NCBI GenBank assembly: GCA_029558435.1
Contig: JAKQEZ010000246.1
Span: 1-42,036 of the forward strand
Direction: 5' to 3'
Source of the DNA: Bacteroidota bacterium
Lineage (GTDB): Bacteria; Bacteroidota; Bacteroidia; Flavobacteriales; Crocinitomicaceae
Length of the DNA stretch: 42,036 bases
How positions within the stretch are numbered: position 1 is the stretch's first letter; every line of letters starts with the position of its first letter. Below the pieces are notes generated by a model. That model ran no database searches. It saw only the letters and a program-made list of their open reading frames with translations, and had not been told where the DNA came from. Below, in pieces: positions 1 through 10,176 of this stretch. The position numbers and the translations under genes were made by a program.

Positions 1-41
1 GGTAACAAGTACCGCCTTTTCATTATTTCTTAGCAATTTAA

Positions 42-2813
42 CTAGTGTGCCATCATCTTTTCAGATGGAGCAAACTTCGTTAACGTAATGCCTTCAACTG
101 CTTTGGTGTATTCTTCCATGGTTGGTGTTCTTCCTAAAATACAAGAAAGTACCACAACCGGCGTAGAAGTTAACAACGACTCTCCTTTTTTCTCGTCAGA
201 ATCTTCTACCACGCGACCTTGGAACAAACGTGTAGATGTTGCCATTACTGTATCTCCTTTTTCCGCTTTTTCTTGGTTACCCATACACAAGTTACATCCT
301 GGACGCTCTAAATACAACATGTTTTCGTATTTCGTACGCGCTTCGTTTTTAGGTGCGTTGTCATCAAATTCAAATCCAGAATATTTTTGCAACACTTCCC
401 AATCACCTTCAGCTTTTAACTCGTCAACAATGTTGTAGGTTGGCGGAGCAACAACCAATGGAGCTTTGAATTCTACTTTTCCATAGTGTGCCTCCACGTT
501 TTTCAACATTTGTGCTAAGATTTTCATGTCGCCTTTGTGAACCATACACGATCCAACAAACCCTAAATCTACTTTTTTCGTTCCACCGTAATACGATAAC
601 GGACGAATAGTATCGTGGGTATAACGCTTAGAAACATCTTTGTTGTAAACATCTGGGTCGGCAATCATTGGCTCAATAATTTGATCCAAATCTACCACCA
701 CTTCTGCATAGTATTTTGCATTATCGTCTGGAGTCAACGCTGGTTTTTCTCCCGATTGAATTTCAGCAATACGTCTGTTTGCAATTGCAATCAAGCCTTT
801 TAAAACTTGTTTTTCGTTGTCCATACCTTTATCAATCATGATTTGGATACGGTTTTTAGCAATTTCCAACGATTTAATCAACGTTGCATCTTCTGAAATA
901 CAAATAGATGCTTTTGCTTTCATTTCTGCTGTCCAATCGGTAAATGTAAACGCTTGGTCTGATGTCAAAGTACCAATGTGTACTTCAATTACACGTCCTT
1001 GGAAAACATTCTCTCCGTTGAATTGTTTCAACATTTGTGCTTGTGTTGCGTGTACAACGTCACGGAAATCCATATACGGCTTCATAGCCCCTTTAAACGT
1101 TACTTTAACAGACTCTGGAATAGGCATAGATGCTTCACCTGTTGCCAACGCCAATGCCACCGTACCAGAATCGGCACCAAAAGCAACGCCTTTCGACATA
1201 CGAGTGTGCGAGTCACCACCAATGATAATTGCCCAATCGTCCACCGTGATATCGTTCAATACTTTGTGAATTACGTCGGTCATTGAGTGGTAAACACCTT
1301 TTGGGTCGCGCGCTGTAATCAAACCAAAATCGTTCATGAATTTCATCAATTTTGGAATGTTTGTTTGCGATTTTTTATCCCAAACCGATGCCGTATGACA
1401 TCCCGATTGGTAGGCACCATCAACAATTGGAGAAATCACTTTTGCAGCCATTGATTCCAACTCTTGAGCTGTCATCAAACCAGTTGTGTCTTGCGAACCA
1501 ACGATGTTAACCGTTACACGCACGTCAGAACCTGCATACAATGTTTTTCCTGGTGTTGTACCAACTGCATTTTTGTTGAAAATCTTTTCTACAGCGGTCA
1601 AACCTTGTCCCTCTTTAGTAATTTCTTTTGATGGAGCAAAAACTACTGGTGCTGTAATACCCAATGTTTTAGCAGCAAATGTTTGTATTTTTTTACCAAA
1701 AACGATAGCGTATGAACCTCCCGCTTTGATGAACTCCATTTTTTGTGGGGTCAACGCTTTTGAAATGTCAATCAATTCTTGGTCACCGTTGTATAATTTT
1801 TTTGTTTTTGTGTTAATGGTCAAAACAGTACCTGTTGCAACAGAATATACTTGCTCCAACACCGGTTCACCGTTAGCATCTTTCACAACATTACCTTCTG
1901 CATCGGTTTTCTTTACCCAGTTTTTCAAGTCCAAGCCAATACCACCAGTTACGTCAACCGTAGTTAAGAAAATTGGAGAAATTCCGTTTGTTCCCCCAAC
2001 TATTGGCGAAACGTTAACAAATGGAACATATTTGCTGGTTGGTTTTCCTGTCCACAATGCCACGTTGTTTACACCCGACATACGTGAAGAACCAACTCCC
2101 ATTGTACCTTTTTCTGCTACTAACATCACGCTTTTGTCAGGATGTTGAGCGCGCAATTGCATAATTTCTTCCTGTGCTTTAGTAGAAATCATACATTTTC
2201 CATGCAATTCACGGTCAGAGCGAGAGTGTGCTTGGTTTCCTGGTGATAACAAGTCGGTAGAAATATCTCCTTCACCTGCAATGTAGGTAACGATTTTAAT
2301 TTCTTCAGGAACGTCTGGCAATTTTGTGAAAAACTCTGCATTGGCATAGCTTTCCAAAATTTCTTTAGCAACGGCATTTCCACCTTCAAACGCAACTTTT
2401 AAACGATCCATGTCGGCATCGTACAAGAAAACTTGTGTTTTTAACACATCAGCTGCATTTTTTGCAATAGTTGCATCTGCGCCAAGTGCCAAATCCAATA
2501 AAACTTCAATTGAAGGCCCTCCTTTCATGTGCGACAATAGTTCGAAAGCAAACGCAGGCGTAATTTCAGCCACCACGTCTTTGCCCAAAATAATGTCTTT
2601 CAAAAATTGTGCTTTAACACCTGCTGCTGGCGTAGTTCCAGGCAAGGTGTTGTAAATAAAATACTGCAATGAATCTGCACGGTATGCGTTGTTGGCATCT
2701 TTGATTTGCGCAATGATTTCATTGGTTAATTCGGCAGTGTCAATTGGCTTTGGATGAAGCCCTTGTGCCTTTCTTTCTTCAATTTCTTGAAGGTATGCTT
2801 GATAATTGCTCAT
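42..2813 (-). CDS. acnB: Aconitate hydratase B (bifunctional, 2-methylisocitrate dehydratase type)
   Basis: Interconverts citrate and isocitrate in the TCA cycle; AcnB enzymes also often hydrate 2-methyl-cis-aconitate. The protein is about 923 residues, slightly longer than the roughly 865 of E. coli AcnB, and is recognisable along its whole length. The three cysteines expected to hold the [4Fe-4S] cluster are visible: one in GFVGSCMVHKG near residue 755 and a CNLC pair near residues 840-843 in ERPGCNLCMGNQ. The start is the ATG at 2811-2813 (MSNYQAYLQEIEERK); the frame stays open 16 codons further upstream, but that stretch reads like AT-rich leader. It stands alone: the neighbour upstream, a secreted protein on the same strand, is separated by 155 bases holding a likely terminator. 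No consensus promoter was found in that gap. Confidence 0.97.
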   Translation of the reverse strand: MSNYQAYLQEIEERKAQGLHPKPIDTAELTNEIIAQIKDANNAYRADSLQYFIYNTLPGTTPAAGVKAQFLKDIILGKDVVAEITPAFAFELLSHMKGGPSIEVLLDLALGADATIAKNAADVLKTQVFLYDADMDRLKVAFEGGNAVAKEILESYANAEFFTKLPDVPEEIKIVTYIAGEGDISTDLLSPGNQAHSRSDRELHGKCMISTKAQEEIMQLRAQHPDKSVMLVAEKGTMGVGSSRMSGVNNVALWTGKPTSKYVPFVNVSPIVGGTNGISPIFLTTVDVTGGIGLDLKNWVKKTDAEGNVVKDANGEPVLEQVYSVATGTVLTINTKTKKLYNGDQELIDISKALTPQKMEFIKAGGSYAIVFGKKIQTFAAKTLGITAPVVFAPSKEITKEGQGLTAVEKIFNKNAVGTTPGKTLYAGSDVRVTVNIVGSQDTTGLMTAQELESMAAKVISPIVDGAYQSGCHTASVWDKKSQTNIPKLMKFMNDFGLITARDPKGVYHSMTDVIHKVLNDITVDDWAIIIGGDSHTRMSKGVAFGADSGTVALALATGEASMPIPESVKVTFKGAMKPYMDFRDVVHATQAQMLKQFNGENVFQGRVIEVHIGTLTSDQAFTFTDWTAEMKAKASICISEDATLIKSLEIAKNRIQIMIDKGMDNEKQVLKGLIAIANRRIAEIQSGEKPALTPDDNAKYYAEVVVDLDQIIEPMIADPDVYNKDVSKRYTHDTIRPLSYYGGTKKVDLGFVGSCMVHKGDMKILAQMLKNVEAHYGKVEFKAPLVVAPPTYNIVDELKAEGDWEVLQKYSGFEFDDNAPKNEARTKYENMLYLERPGCNLCMGNQEKAEKGDTVMATSTRLFQGRVVEDSDEKKGESLLTSTPVVVLSCILGRTPTMEEYTKAVEGITLTKFAPSEKMMAH

Positions 2814-2887
2814 AAAAGGAAAAAATTTGTTTTCTCTATTAACGGATATTTTAACTAACACTTTTTTCGAATGATTTAAACTATAAA

Positions 2888-2906
2888 AAATTCGATGTGC
2901 GAATTT
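2888..2906 (-). terminator. Probable terminator of the secreted-protein gene upstream of acnB
   Basis: A perfect 7-bp stem (AAATTCG / CGAATTT, 2888-2894 with 2900-2906) and a 5-base loop. On the minus strand it is followed by a run of six T (complement of 2885-2890, partly shared with the stem). It lies downstream of the gene ending at 2969 and upstream of acnB. The stem is short and AT-rich, so it may be weak. Confidence 0.5.
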
Positions 2907-2968
2907 AAGTATAAATTTTTGATTTTACTATCGAAATACCGTGAAAAAGGTAGTGGATTTTAAGGTTC

Positions 2969-4207
2969 CTATTCCACTAAAAAGGAAGTAGAATACTTCT
3001 CACTTGAATTTTCTGATGAAAAAACAGCCTTGTAACTTCCTTTGGAAAACAATTGATGCTTTAGCTCATAAGCTGTATGTTGTTCATCTACAGTTGTTTG
3101 GTCAATTAATCGACCTGAAGCATCATAAAAACGAACGGTGTATTGCAATCCGTTATTTGCCAGTTGAAAATGCAACATGCTTGCAACAGGATTGGGGTAA
3201 ACTACTAGTGAAGATGCAATCGGATTTTTTTGTTGTTCAATTGTGTTATAGAAAGGATTCAAATAGGAACTTAAATCCAACTGGTGTATTTTGGCAGGGT
3301 TATTAATAGGACCTTGCACCAATTTTTCGTTGGACACAAAGAAATCCAACCCATTTTCTGTTGTTATTCCCTCCACTTGATGGTAGGGAAGGTTGAGGTT
3401 GATTTTTCGTTTGTTACCACTAAAAAAATCATTATTTGTAAAATCGTATAGCAAAACAATAAAGGGCTGCATGAGGGTTGTGTAGCCACATAATACCACG
3501 GTGTTTTTGTTGGAATAATACGTGGCATCTGTAATTAACCCTTGACAATTCCATGTGGTTTTGTACTGCGCTAGGTGCGTGCCAGGTGTTTTTTCTATCT
3601 CAAAAATTGAGGTTTGTTTACTTCCCCATTCTTTGGTAAACAAATAAAGTTTATCATCAGTGGCAATAAATGCTTCGCAATCAAAATTGGTGGTGTTGGT
3701 GGCTTGCGCAGAAAAATCGGTTTGTGTGGCGTAGGAAAAGGCAATGGTGTCAACCTCAGGTGAGGTATAAAGTGAATTTTTTGCAACTCTGTATATTTTT
3801 AAATCGGTTCTGTTGCCCGTTGAATTGTTGCCAAAATCACCAACATAAATGTAGTTTTCATCTTGCGCCAAAGCCTCCCAATCCACGTTGCTAAAAGGAA
3901 GTTGAACGGTTGCAAACGTTTGTGGCGTTTGAAAACTAAATTGATAGAGTGATGAATGGGTGTCGTCATTGAGTGTTACCAACTGATTTTCATTATACAA
4001 CAAAGCCGAAGTTTCTTCCATTTCATTGGGTAGTTGCGTACTTGTAAGAGGTAAAATAGTTGTTGTGGCGTAGGTGCACGAACCATCGTTTTGTGTTGCC
4101 AATGCATCATAATTAGTGGCAAGAGGATCGGTGCAACCTGTTATTTGTGCGTGGCAATGAAAGTTTTTAAATAGTAATAGCAGTAGTAAGTAAGTAATAA
4201 TTTTCAT
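2969..4207 (-). CDS. Secreted protein with GCTD-type motif and type IX (type A) sorting tail
   Basis: A 412-residue exported protein of unknown function. Residues 1-20 form a signal peptide ending in CHAQ. Right after it comes one copy of the short cysteine motif GCTDPLATNYDALATQNDGS (residues 24-43), which recurs in Bacteroidota surface proteins and has an Asp/Asn-rich core. The middle (about 60-320) has short beta-rich segments such as EDYIYVGDFG-like and FIATDDKLYLFTKEW, which could form a beta-propeller; this is inference. The last 80 residues (VVYPNPV... SGRLIDQ... GSYKAVF) match the type IX C-terminal sorting domain, so the protein should cross the outer membrane through the Por system. 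It follows the GNAT gene with only 3 bases between, so the two are probably co-transcribed. Confidence 0.85.
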   Translation of the reverse strand: MKIITYLLLLLLFKNFHCHAQITGCTDPLATNYDALATQNDGSCTYATTTILPLTSTQLPNEMEETSALLYNENQLVTLNDDTHSSLYQFSFQTPQTFATVQLPFSNVDWEALAQDENYIYVGDFGNNSTGNRTDLKIYRVAKNSLYTSPEVDTIAFSYATQTDFSAQATNTTNFDCEAFIATDDKLYLFTKEWGSKQTSIFEIEKTPGTHLAQYKTTWNCQGLITDATYYSNKNTVVLCGYTTLMQPFIVLLYDFTNNDFFSGNKRKINLNLPYHQVEGITTENGLDFFVSNEKLVQGPINNPAKIHQLDLSSYLNPFYNTIEQQKNPIASSLVVYPNPVASMLHFQLANNGLQYTVRFYDASGRLIDQTTVDEQHTAYELKHQLFSKGSYKAVFSSENSSEKYSTSFLVE

Positions 4208-4210
4208 GTT

Positions 4211-4516
4211 CTAAGCATTTTTATAATCAGCTGCTAATAAATCGCTTAATTCTTGGTGGCGTTCAAAAGATTTAACAATAAAAGAACATGTAGGATAAAT
4301 TTTGTAATTTTTTGTTTTGGAATAGGCAATCAACTCATCAAAAAGTAAGCCTGCTAATCCTTTTCCTCTAAACCGTTCGTGCACCAATGTTTCGTGTGCA
4401 TTGATGCTATTGTCGGCTCTGATGAGGTATTCAATAAAACCACCTTCTTTTCCATCTACAAAAATGTAAATTCTACCCAAGGTTTTTTCTTCTGCGTGTG
4501 TAAATGAAGTATTCAT
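4211..4516 (-). CDS. Small GNAT-family N-acetyltransferase (YjdJ type)
   Basis: A 101-residue single-domain acetyltransferase-like protein. It resembles the compact Acetyltransf_CG subfamily: an N-terminal beta hairpin (GRIYIFVDGKEGGFIEYLI), then HETLVHERFRGKGLAGLLFD, in which RGKGLAG is the acetyl-CoA pyrophosphate-binding loop. A later segment, KIYPTCSFIVKSFERHQE, is also typical of this subfamily. Members are widespread and their substrates mostly unknown; I cannot name one here. It is the first gene after a good promoter (4534-4562) and is directly followed by the secreted-protein gene ending at 2969. The start ATG at 4514-4516 leaves a leader of only about 10 bases from the predicted transcription start. 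Confidence 0.9.
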   Translation of the reverse strand: MNTSFTHAEEKTLGRIYIFVDGKEGGFIEYLIRADNSINAHETLVHERFRGKGLAGLLFDELIAYSKTKNYKIYPTCSFIVKSFERHQELSDLLAADYKNA

Positions 4517-4533
4517 ATTGCGTTGTTTTTTAT

Positions 4534-4562
4534 CAAATTTAACGAAAATTAAAGCAAATCAA
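4534..4562 (-). promoter_or_regulatory. Bacteroidota-type promoter for the GNAT / secreted-protein pair
   Basis: On the minus strand TTG (4560-4562) is followed after 18 bases by TAAATTTG (4534-4541), matching the Bacteroidota housekeeping consensus TTG-N19-TAnnTTTG with a spacer one base short. The predicted start of transcription is 10-12 bases before the ATG. Confidence 0.6.
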
Positions 4563-4588
4563 TGTTCAAACAAGGAAAAATATGCTGT

Positions 4589-7500
4589 TTAAACTACTTT
4601 TTCTAAAATAAAATCTTTGGTGTAAAATAAATGCCCTTCAACATTTGGATATCCCATTTCTTGAAGCACCGAACAGTATTGTTGCACTTGTTTAGCATAT
4701 TTTTTTTGTGCAGCCCCTGTTTTGTAATCAACAACAATGGTTTTGTCTTTTTTTACAATGATTTTATCGGGACGAATTTGCTCATTAGCAGCAATAATAA
4801 AGCTTTGCTCACTCAAAATTTCTTGTGCGTGTGAAAACAACTGGTTGTAGGTTTCACTGGAGAATAGTTTTTCTAAATCGGTCAACAATTGCTGTTTAAA
4901 TTGAGCCTCGGCATTACCCTCTTGTATCATTTGGTGCACCACCAATTCTATTTCTTCTTTTCCATTGATGCTAGAAATGGCCGCATGAAATTGATTGCCA
5001 TAACGCTGTTCGTCGGATAAAAAATCGGAAGCCACCAATTCATCGTTATCTTGCAAAGCAATGTCGGGAAACCACAAATTATCACTCGATGAAACAGGAA
5101 CAAAAAAATGATCGTCTGTCGCTTGTTTTTTGGTGTCTACTTTTTGACTACGTTCACCTGCTGTAAAAATGAGTTTTTCATCAGTTATTTGCGTGTTTTC
5201 AAAAGATGATAAAGCCGATTTTAAGTAAGTGCTCAACCTGTTTTTGTTGAAAATGGATTTTACATACAAACGTGTAGTTGGACGTGTGTAGGCCACATAA
5301 GTCAAATTCAAATCGTCCATCAAAACACTGTCACTTTCTGCTGCATACAACTCGTTTAATTCTTCAATGGGCGAACTAACACTTGGTTGCGCATAAATCA
5401 AATAATTGTTGGTTTCTGCAAACGCTTTGTTGATTTTTAACCTCTCGTCAAATTCCGAAACGGTAATCACCACCGGAAATTCAAGTCCCTTGGATTTATG
5501 AATGGTCATGATTTTTATCGCCTCATCACTTTCTGCTATTTGCAATGCCTTAGCTTCTTTTGCCAAGTTGTCGTAATCACTTAAAAACTGATTCAAATCT
5601 GGACCATTTTTACTTTCATAAGCAAACACCAAATCCGCTAAATGGTGCAGGTAAGGATTTTTTAATTCTGCCAACCCAAACAATTGATTGGTCTTCTGGA
5701 TGAGGTCGTAAATCGATTCGTAAGGAGCAAAAAAACCAGCCTCAAAACCAGGGTGTTTTAGAAAAAATAAATTTAAACTTGCGATTTTAAACTGTTTTTG
5801 CTCGTTTTCACCAACTAATTCAAAAAAGGATTCGTAGTGCGAAAGTGGGTGTTCAAACAACTCACAAAAACGGTGAAAAAACTGTTTGATGGTGTTTTGG
5901 TTGACAGGATTGAGGCGTAATTTAAAGTAACTCAACACAAATTTAACGGTCAACTCACTATCAATGTTCAACGAATCGGCAGAAACCACCGAATAATCAC
6001 GTTCTGACAATTGTGTAGCAATGTAGGTGCAAAACTGATTTTTTCTACCCAAAATACAAATGTCGCCTGGGTTAAAACCATCATCCAATGCTTCTTGAAT
6101 GGAATTTAAGATAAACGGCAAATGATTACTGTATTTTTCACCATCTTCTTCTTCGTCTTTGCTTTTTTTATTAACACATTCAACGTAAACGTAGCCTTTT
6201 TTGCTTGATTTTGGATTCTGTGTAATGGAAGCGTAAAAGCGTGCTTGATACACATCCAAATTCTCGCGCAGTTTTAAAAATAAATCATTGTTAAAATTGA
6301 CTATTTCTGGAGCCGAACGCCAATTGTCTTCCAAGGTTTCTTTTTCACCCATTGAATCAAAATAGGCTGATATTTCTTCAATTCGAGGATCTTTTTCTGG
6401 ATTGTAAATACGGGGCAACTCAACAAATTGCTCGGCTACACCATTTTTAAAACGGTAAATGGCTTGTTTAGAATCGCCAACAATAAAGTTTTGATTACCG
6501 CCACCAAGCGATTCACGTACCAATGGAATTAAATTTAACCACTGCAAACGCGAGGTGTCTTGAAATTCATCCAACATAAAATGACGAAAACGGGTCCCCA
6601 ATTTTTCGTAAATGTACAAGGTGTCTTCTTGCAATAAATTGGCAATTTTAGTGTTGAATTCGGAAATACGTATCAAACGCTCTTGTCTGTTTTTGGTGGT
6701 AAGTGCTAAATTAAAGTGTTTTAGCAACGCCATGTTAAAGTAATTGGCGAGGTATGTTTTAAGCAACACCGAGTAACCTCCATTTTCTATAAAAAACGCA
6801 CGGCATTTATTGATGAGGTGAAGAAATTCTGCAACGGTTGAATTGGTGGTGGCTATTTCTTCTAAATAAACAAGTGTTTTTTCGTTGAAAATGAATTTTC
6901 CATCGTTTTTAAAATCGGTCAATTCTGCATCTTTGCATTTGTTGATGGACGAATCGAACCATTTTTTGTGATTAATTTTTAGTGTATGCAACTGATGGTC
7001 GCAGTGAAACAAAAACACGTCATTACACAATGTTTTGTATATTTTTCTAATCGAATTTAGTTCTTGGCGATGTTGGTTGTAGTCTGCAATAGAAAATTCC
7101 ATGTTCATCAACCGTTCCACGTAAGGCAATTCTTTTTCTTTGGTCAGAATGTTGCCAAAATTTACCAATGATTGCTTTAGATTCCACCCTTTATCGTCTT
7201 CAAAATTTGCTTCAGAATAATACAGCAACAGTTTTGTAAGTCCTTCATTTTTACCAATTTCGCCAATGATATCGTCCACTACTTCCTCAATCACTTGTTG
7301 TTCGTTGAGCACCACTTCAAAATCGGGTGGCAGATCTAAATCGCGACTAAACGAACGAATCAACCGAAGGTTAAACTTATCAATGGTCATCACACTAAAA
7401 TCCTCGTAACGGTGCAAAATACTGCTCAAATAATGTTGTGCTTTTGCTTGTATTACTTCGGATTTTAAACCGGTTTCATTAACAATGGTTTGGATATAAT

Positions 7501-7732
7501 CGGATTGATGAAAATCGGGAAATGCCAATTCGTCCAACGCCTTTATAATTCGCGTTTTCATTTCAATGGCTGCCTTGTTGGTAAAGGTCATAGCCAATAT
7601 TTCGGTGTATTTTATCAACGCATTTTCACCTTCGTCTAAAAGCAATAAACGGATGTACGTTTTTACCAACGAAAACGTTTTCCCACTTCCCGCAGAAGCG
7701 TTTACGACTTTCAGATAATGGTTAGTTGACAC
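4589..7732 (-). CDS. UvrD/RecB-like DNA helicase with C-terminal nuclease domain (AddA/RecB type)
   Basis: A 1047-residue superfamily 1 helicase, probably for processing double-strand DNA ends. Visible motifs in order: Walker A NASAGSGKT (residues 11-19), Walker B LDEFQDTS near 385, motif III-like GDSKQAIYRF, the late motif TIHKSKGLEFPVV, and YVAYTRPTTRL. The C-terminus has RPDKIIVKKDKTIVVDYKTG, a PD-(D/E)XK nuclease signature (catalytic D...DYK) at about 1000-1015, as in AddA and RecB. AddA normally works with AddB, but no AddB-like gene lies next to it here. It starts 23 bases after fbp ends, so it is probably transcribed from the fbp promoter. The name addA or recB would be an inference, so no symbol is given. 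Confidence 0.92.
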   Translation of the reverse strand: MSTNHYLKVVNASAGSGKTFSLVKTYIRLLLLDEGENALIKYTEILAMTFTNKAAIEMKTRIIKALDELAFPDFHQSDYIQTIVNETGLKSEVIQAKAQHYLSSILHRYEDFSVMTIDKFNLRLIRSFSRDLDLPPDFEVVLNEQQVIEEVVDDIIGEIGKNEGLTKLLLYYSEANFEDDKGWNLKQSLVNFGNILTKEKELPYVERLMNMEFSIADYNQHRQELNSIRKIYKTLCNDVFLFHCDHQLHTLKINHKKWFDSSINKCKDAELTDFKNDGKFIFNEKTLVYLEEIATTNSTVAEFLHLINKCRAFFIENGGYSVLLKTYLANYFNMALLKHFNLALTTKNRQERLIRISEFNTKIANLLQEDTLYIYEKLGTRFRHFMLDEFQDTSRLQWLNLIPLVRESLGGGNQNFIVGDSKQAIYRFKNGVAEQFVELPRIYNPEKDPRIEEISAYFDSMGEKETLEDNWRSAPEIVNFNNDLFLKLRENLDVYQARFYASITQNPKSSKKGYVYVECVNKKSKDEEEDGEKYSNHLPFILNSIQEALDDGFNPGDICILGRKNQFCTYIATQLSERDYSVVSADSLNIDSELTVKFVLSYFKLRLNPVNQNTIKQFFHRFCELFEHPLSHYESFFELVGENEQKQFKIASLNLFFLKHPGFEAGFFAPYESIYDLIQKTNQLFGLAELKNPYLHHLADLVFAYESKNGPDLNQFLSDYDNLAKEAKALQIAESDEAIKIMTIHKSKGLEFPVVITVSEFDERLKINKAFAETNNYLIYAQPSVSSPIEELNELYAAESDSVLMDDLNLTYVAYTRPTTRLYVKSIFNKNRLSTYLKSALSSFENTQITDEKLIFTAGERSQKVDTKKQATDDHFFVPVSSSDNLWFPDIALQDNDELVASDFLSDEQRYGNQFHAAISSINGKEEIELVVHQMIQEGNAEAQFKQQLLTDLEKLFSSETYNQLFSHAQEILSEQSFIIAANEQIRPDKIIVKKDKTIVVDYKTGAAQKKYAKQVQQYCSVLQEMGYPNVEGHLFYTKDFILEKVV

Positions 7733-7755
7733 AATACAAGGGTGTTATGCAATAA

Positions 7756-8766
7756 TTAATTTTCTTTTTCCAACAAGCTCATTGCTTTTTCCATCATCAA
7801 TTTGGAACCAACAAAATAAGGTACACGTTGGTGCAATTCGGTTGGCTGAATTTCCATAATGCGCTCAAAACCAGTTGATGCCAATCCACCTGCTTGTTCA
7901 GCAATAAACGCCAAAGGATTGCATTCATACATTAAACGCAATTTTCCTTTTGGATCATTGGTTGTTGCTGGATAAATATAAATTCCACCCTTGATTAAGC
8001 TACGGTGAAAATCGGCAACCAACGAACCTATGTAGCGTCCAGAATAGGGTTTACCTGTTTGATTTTCATTGCTTTGACAATATTCAACATATTTTTTAAT
8101 GCCAGGATTACAAATGTGAATATTTCCTTCGTTCATGGCGTAAATGCGACCAATTTCGGGCATTTTCATATCAGGATGCGACAAACAAAATTCACCAATT
8201 GATGGGTCTAAAGTAAAGCCATTCACACCTCTTCCTGTGGTGTACACCAACATTGTTGACGAACCATAGAGCACATATCCTGCTGCAATTTGTTCCGTTC
8301 CAGCTTGCAAAAAGTCTTCTTTTGTTGCCAAGGTTCCCACTTCCGATTTTCTTCTATAAATTGAAAAAATAGTACCAATAGAAACGTTTACATCGATGTT
8401 GGAAGAGCCATCCAAGGGGTCGAACAAAACAACGTATTTTCCTTTTTTACCTGCTTCATCGTCAAAAGCTATGTAATCATCGTTTTCTTCAGAAGCTATA
8501 CCGCAAACTTCGCCACCGTATTTAAAAACGTGGATAAATTGTTTGTCAGCAACTACGTCTAATTTTTGTTGTTCCTCACCTTGTACATTGGTATTGCCCT
8601 GCGCGCCCAAAATGTGATCAACCAAACCTGCTTTTCGCACATCTCTACTTACAACTTTAGAAGCAAAAGCAATATCGTTTAACAAACGCGATAATTCACC
8701 AGTGGCAAAAGGAAAATCAGCTTGTTTTAGCGTAATAAATTCTTGAAGGGTAACAATTTTTGACAT
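7756..8766 (-). CDS. fbp: Fructose-1,6-bisphosphatase, class I
   Basis: Hydrolyses fructose 1,6-bisphosphate to fructose 6-phosphate in gluconeogenesis. The protein is 336 residues, the normal class I length. Metal-binding and catalytic motifs are present: SEEND at 92-96, DPLDGSSN at 116-123 and, near the C-terminus, [20 protein letters not shown] with the substrate-binding lysine and metal-binding glutamate. The start ATG at 8764-8766 begins [10 protein letters not shown], normal for the family. It is the first gene of a probable two-gene unit with the helicase-nuclease gene downstream and has a TATATTTG promoter box just upstream. Confidence 0.97.
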   Translation of the reverse strand: MSKIVTLQEFITLKQADFPFATGELSRLLNDIAFASKVVSRDVRKAGLVDHILGAQGNTNVQGEEQQKLDVVADKQFIHVFKYGGEVCGIASEENDDYIAFDDEAGKKGKYVVLFDPLDGSSNIDVNVSIGTIFSIYRRKSEVGTLATKEDFLQAGTEQIAAGYVLYGSSTMLVYTTGRGVNGFTLDPSIGEFCLSHPDMKMPEIGRIYAMNEGNIHICNPGIKKYVEYCQSNENQTGKPYSGRYIGSLVADFHRSLIKGGIYIYPATTNDPKGKLRLMYECNPLAFIAEQAGGLASTGFERIMEIQPTELHQRVPYFVGSKLMMEKAMSLLEKEN

Positions 8767-8782
8767 TTTTAAATCTTTTTTA

Positions 8783-8790
8783 CAAATATA
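8783..8790 (-). promoter_or_regulatory. -7 promoter box for fbp
   Basis: On the minus strand TATATTTG is an exact TAnnTTTG box ending 16 bases before the fbp ATG. The position 19 bases upstream reads TTA rather than TTG, so the -33 element is weak or absent. Confidence 0.55.
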
Positions 8791-8849
8791 GTTTTTTGCA
8801 ACTATTTTTTAAATATATTCGTCATACTTTATAACAAACATACTTTGCT

Positions 8850-10157
8850 ATGAAAAAACTACTTACTTTATTTTCTCTTACGGCTTTTGCTGTAGGTTAT
8901 CATTACATAAGTTTTGCACAAATATTAACTTCAAATGGAGCCACTTTATACGTAAATGGAGGCACTGTTTATTGCAATGGTGGGGTTGAAGTAAATAATT
9001 CATCAACGTTTACAAACAATGGATTGGTGGTTACAACAAACAACTCAACATTGCCTAAGAAAGGAAATTTTGAAATTTTATCCAATGCGATTGTGTCAGG
9101 AAATGGCGGATACAACGTAGAACAAGATTGGGTAAACGATGCAACTTTTAATGGCGACAATGGTGAAGTTGTTTTATATGGAAATTTAGAACAATTCATA
9201 ACGTCTAACAATGGAACGGCAACACATTTCAATAATTTATCCTTAACTGGAAGTGGGATTGGAATAAATAGTAGAAAAACATTGGTAAACGTTAATGCAT
9301 CAACAAGCGCTAATGGTTTTTTAGTTTTAAACGACCGAGAATTGCATACAGCCACCAATACTTTTACAGTGCAAAACGAAACACCAACAGCAATTTCCTA
9401 TTCAAATGTATTTAATGCCGAAGGATTTGTTAGTAGCCTTACAAATGGTTCTTTGATTAGAAATACAAATCAATCTTCGTTGTATGTATTTCCTGTTGGT
9501 TCAAGTGATGGTGTTCGACGTTTTCGTCCAGTTGAGATTACCCCTATTAGTTCAACAGCAAGTTCATATTCTGTTCGTTTCAATAATTACAGTGCTGACA
9601 ACGATGGTTTTACTTTAACACAAAATGATGGATCGGTAGAAGTTGCAAATAATTTGTTTTACCATTCCTTAAAACGTGTTGGTGGAAATGTAGATGCTAA
9701 TGTAGGATTTTATTATTTACCAACGGATGACGGAAATTGGGAGAGCATTGGTCATTGGTACAGCACGCAATGGAAAGATATGACAGAAGCAACAGCTACT
9801 ACAAATGTTAACTTTTCTGTATTATCAAAAGCTAATTGGAGTTTTCCAACAACAAACGATGCTTATGTGTTGATTAAACCAGCTAGTCCTTTTAATATTC
9901 CAAATGTATTTACACCGAATCAAGATGGTGTCAACGATGTGTATTTTATCACATCTGTGAACCTTAAAGAGTATGAGTTTTTCATCGTTAACCGCTGGGG
10001 TGAGGTTGTTTTTAAATCAAACGATCCTAGTGAAGGATGGGATGGAACAGTAGGTGGGAAAAAATGTTCTGATGGCGTTTATTTTTACACATTAAAAGCA
10101 AAACAAGGTGAGACAGAATTAAAAAAACAAGGTCACATCACATTAACTAGTAATTAA
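8850..10157 (+). CDS. Secreted protein with CHU_C (type B) sorting domain
   Basis: A 435-residue exported protein. The signal peptide covers residues 1-24 (ending SFAQ). The body, about 25-345, is rich in Asn, Thr, Ser and Gly with short beta-strand repeats ([20 protein letters not shown]), looking like a beta-helix or adhesin-type fold; no enzymatic motif is visible. Residues from about 347 ([18 protein letters not shown], then [13 protein letters not shown] and SDGVYFYTL) are a clear gliding-motility-associated CHU_C domain, the type B signal for type IX secretion, often found on large surface or matrix proteins such as SprB. The next two genes on the same strand also encode exported proteins, with 19 and 6 bases between, so the three are probably one operon. 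No convincing promoter box was found in the 83-base gap upstream. Confidence 0.88.
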   Translation: MKKLLTLFSLTAFAVGYHYISFAQILTSNGATLYVNGGTVYCNGGVEVNNSSTFTNNGLVVTTNNSTLPKKGNFEILSNAIVSGNGGYNVEQDWVNDATFNGDNGEVVLYGNLEQFITSNNGTATHFNNLSLTGSGIGINSRKTLVNVNASTSANGFLVLNDRELHTATNTFTVQNETPTAISYSNVFNAEGFVSSLTNGSLIRNTNQSSLYVFPVGSSDGVRRFRPVEITPISSTASSYSVRFNNYSADNDGFTLTQNDGSVEVANNLFYHSLKRVGGNVDANVGFYYLPTDDGNWESIGHWYSTQWKDMTEATATTNVNFSVLSKANWSFPTTNDAYVLIKPASPFNIPNVFTPNQDGVNDVYFITSVNLKEYEFFIVNRWGEVVFKSNDPSEGWDGTVGGKKCSDGVYFYTLKAKQGETELKKQGHITLTSN

Positions 10158-10176
10158 CTTTTTATTTATATATACT

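Noticed and set aside
8841..8847. TACTTTG just before the CHU_C protein gene, resembling a -7 box
   Set aside because: It lacks one base of TAnnTTTG, and transcription would start after the ATG at 8850.
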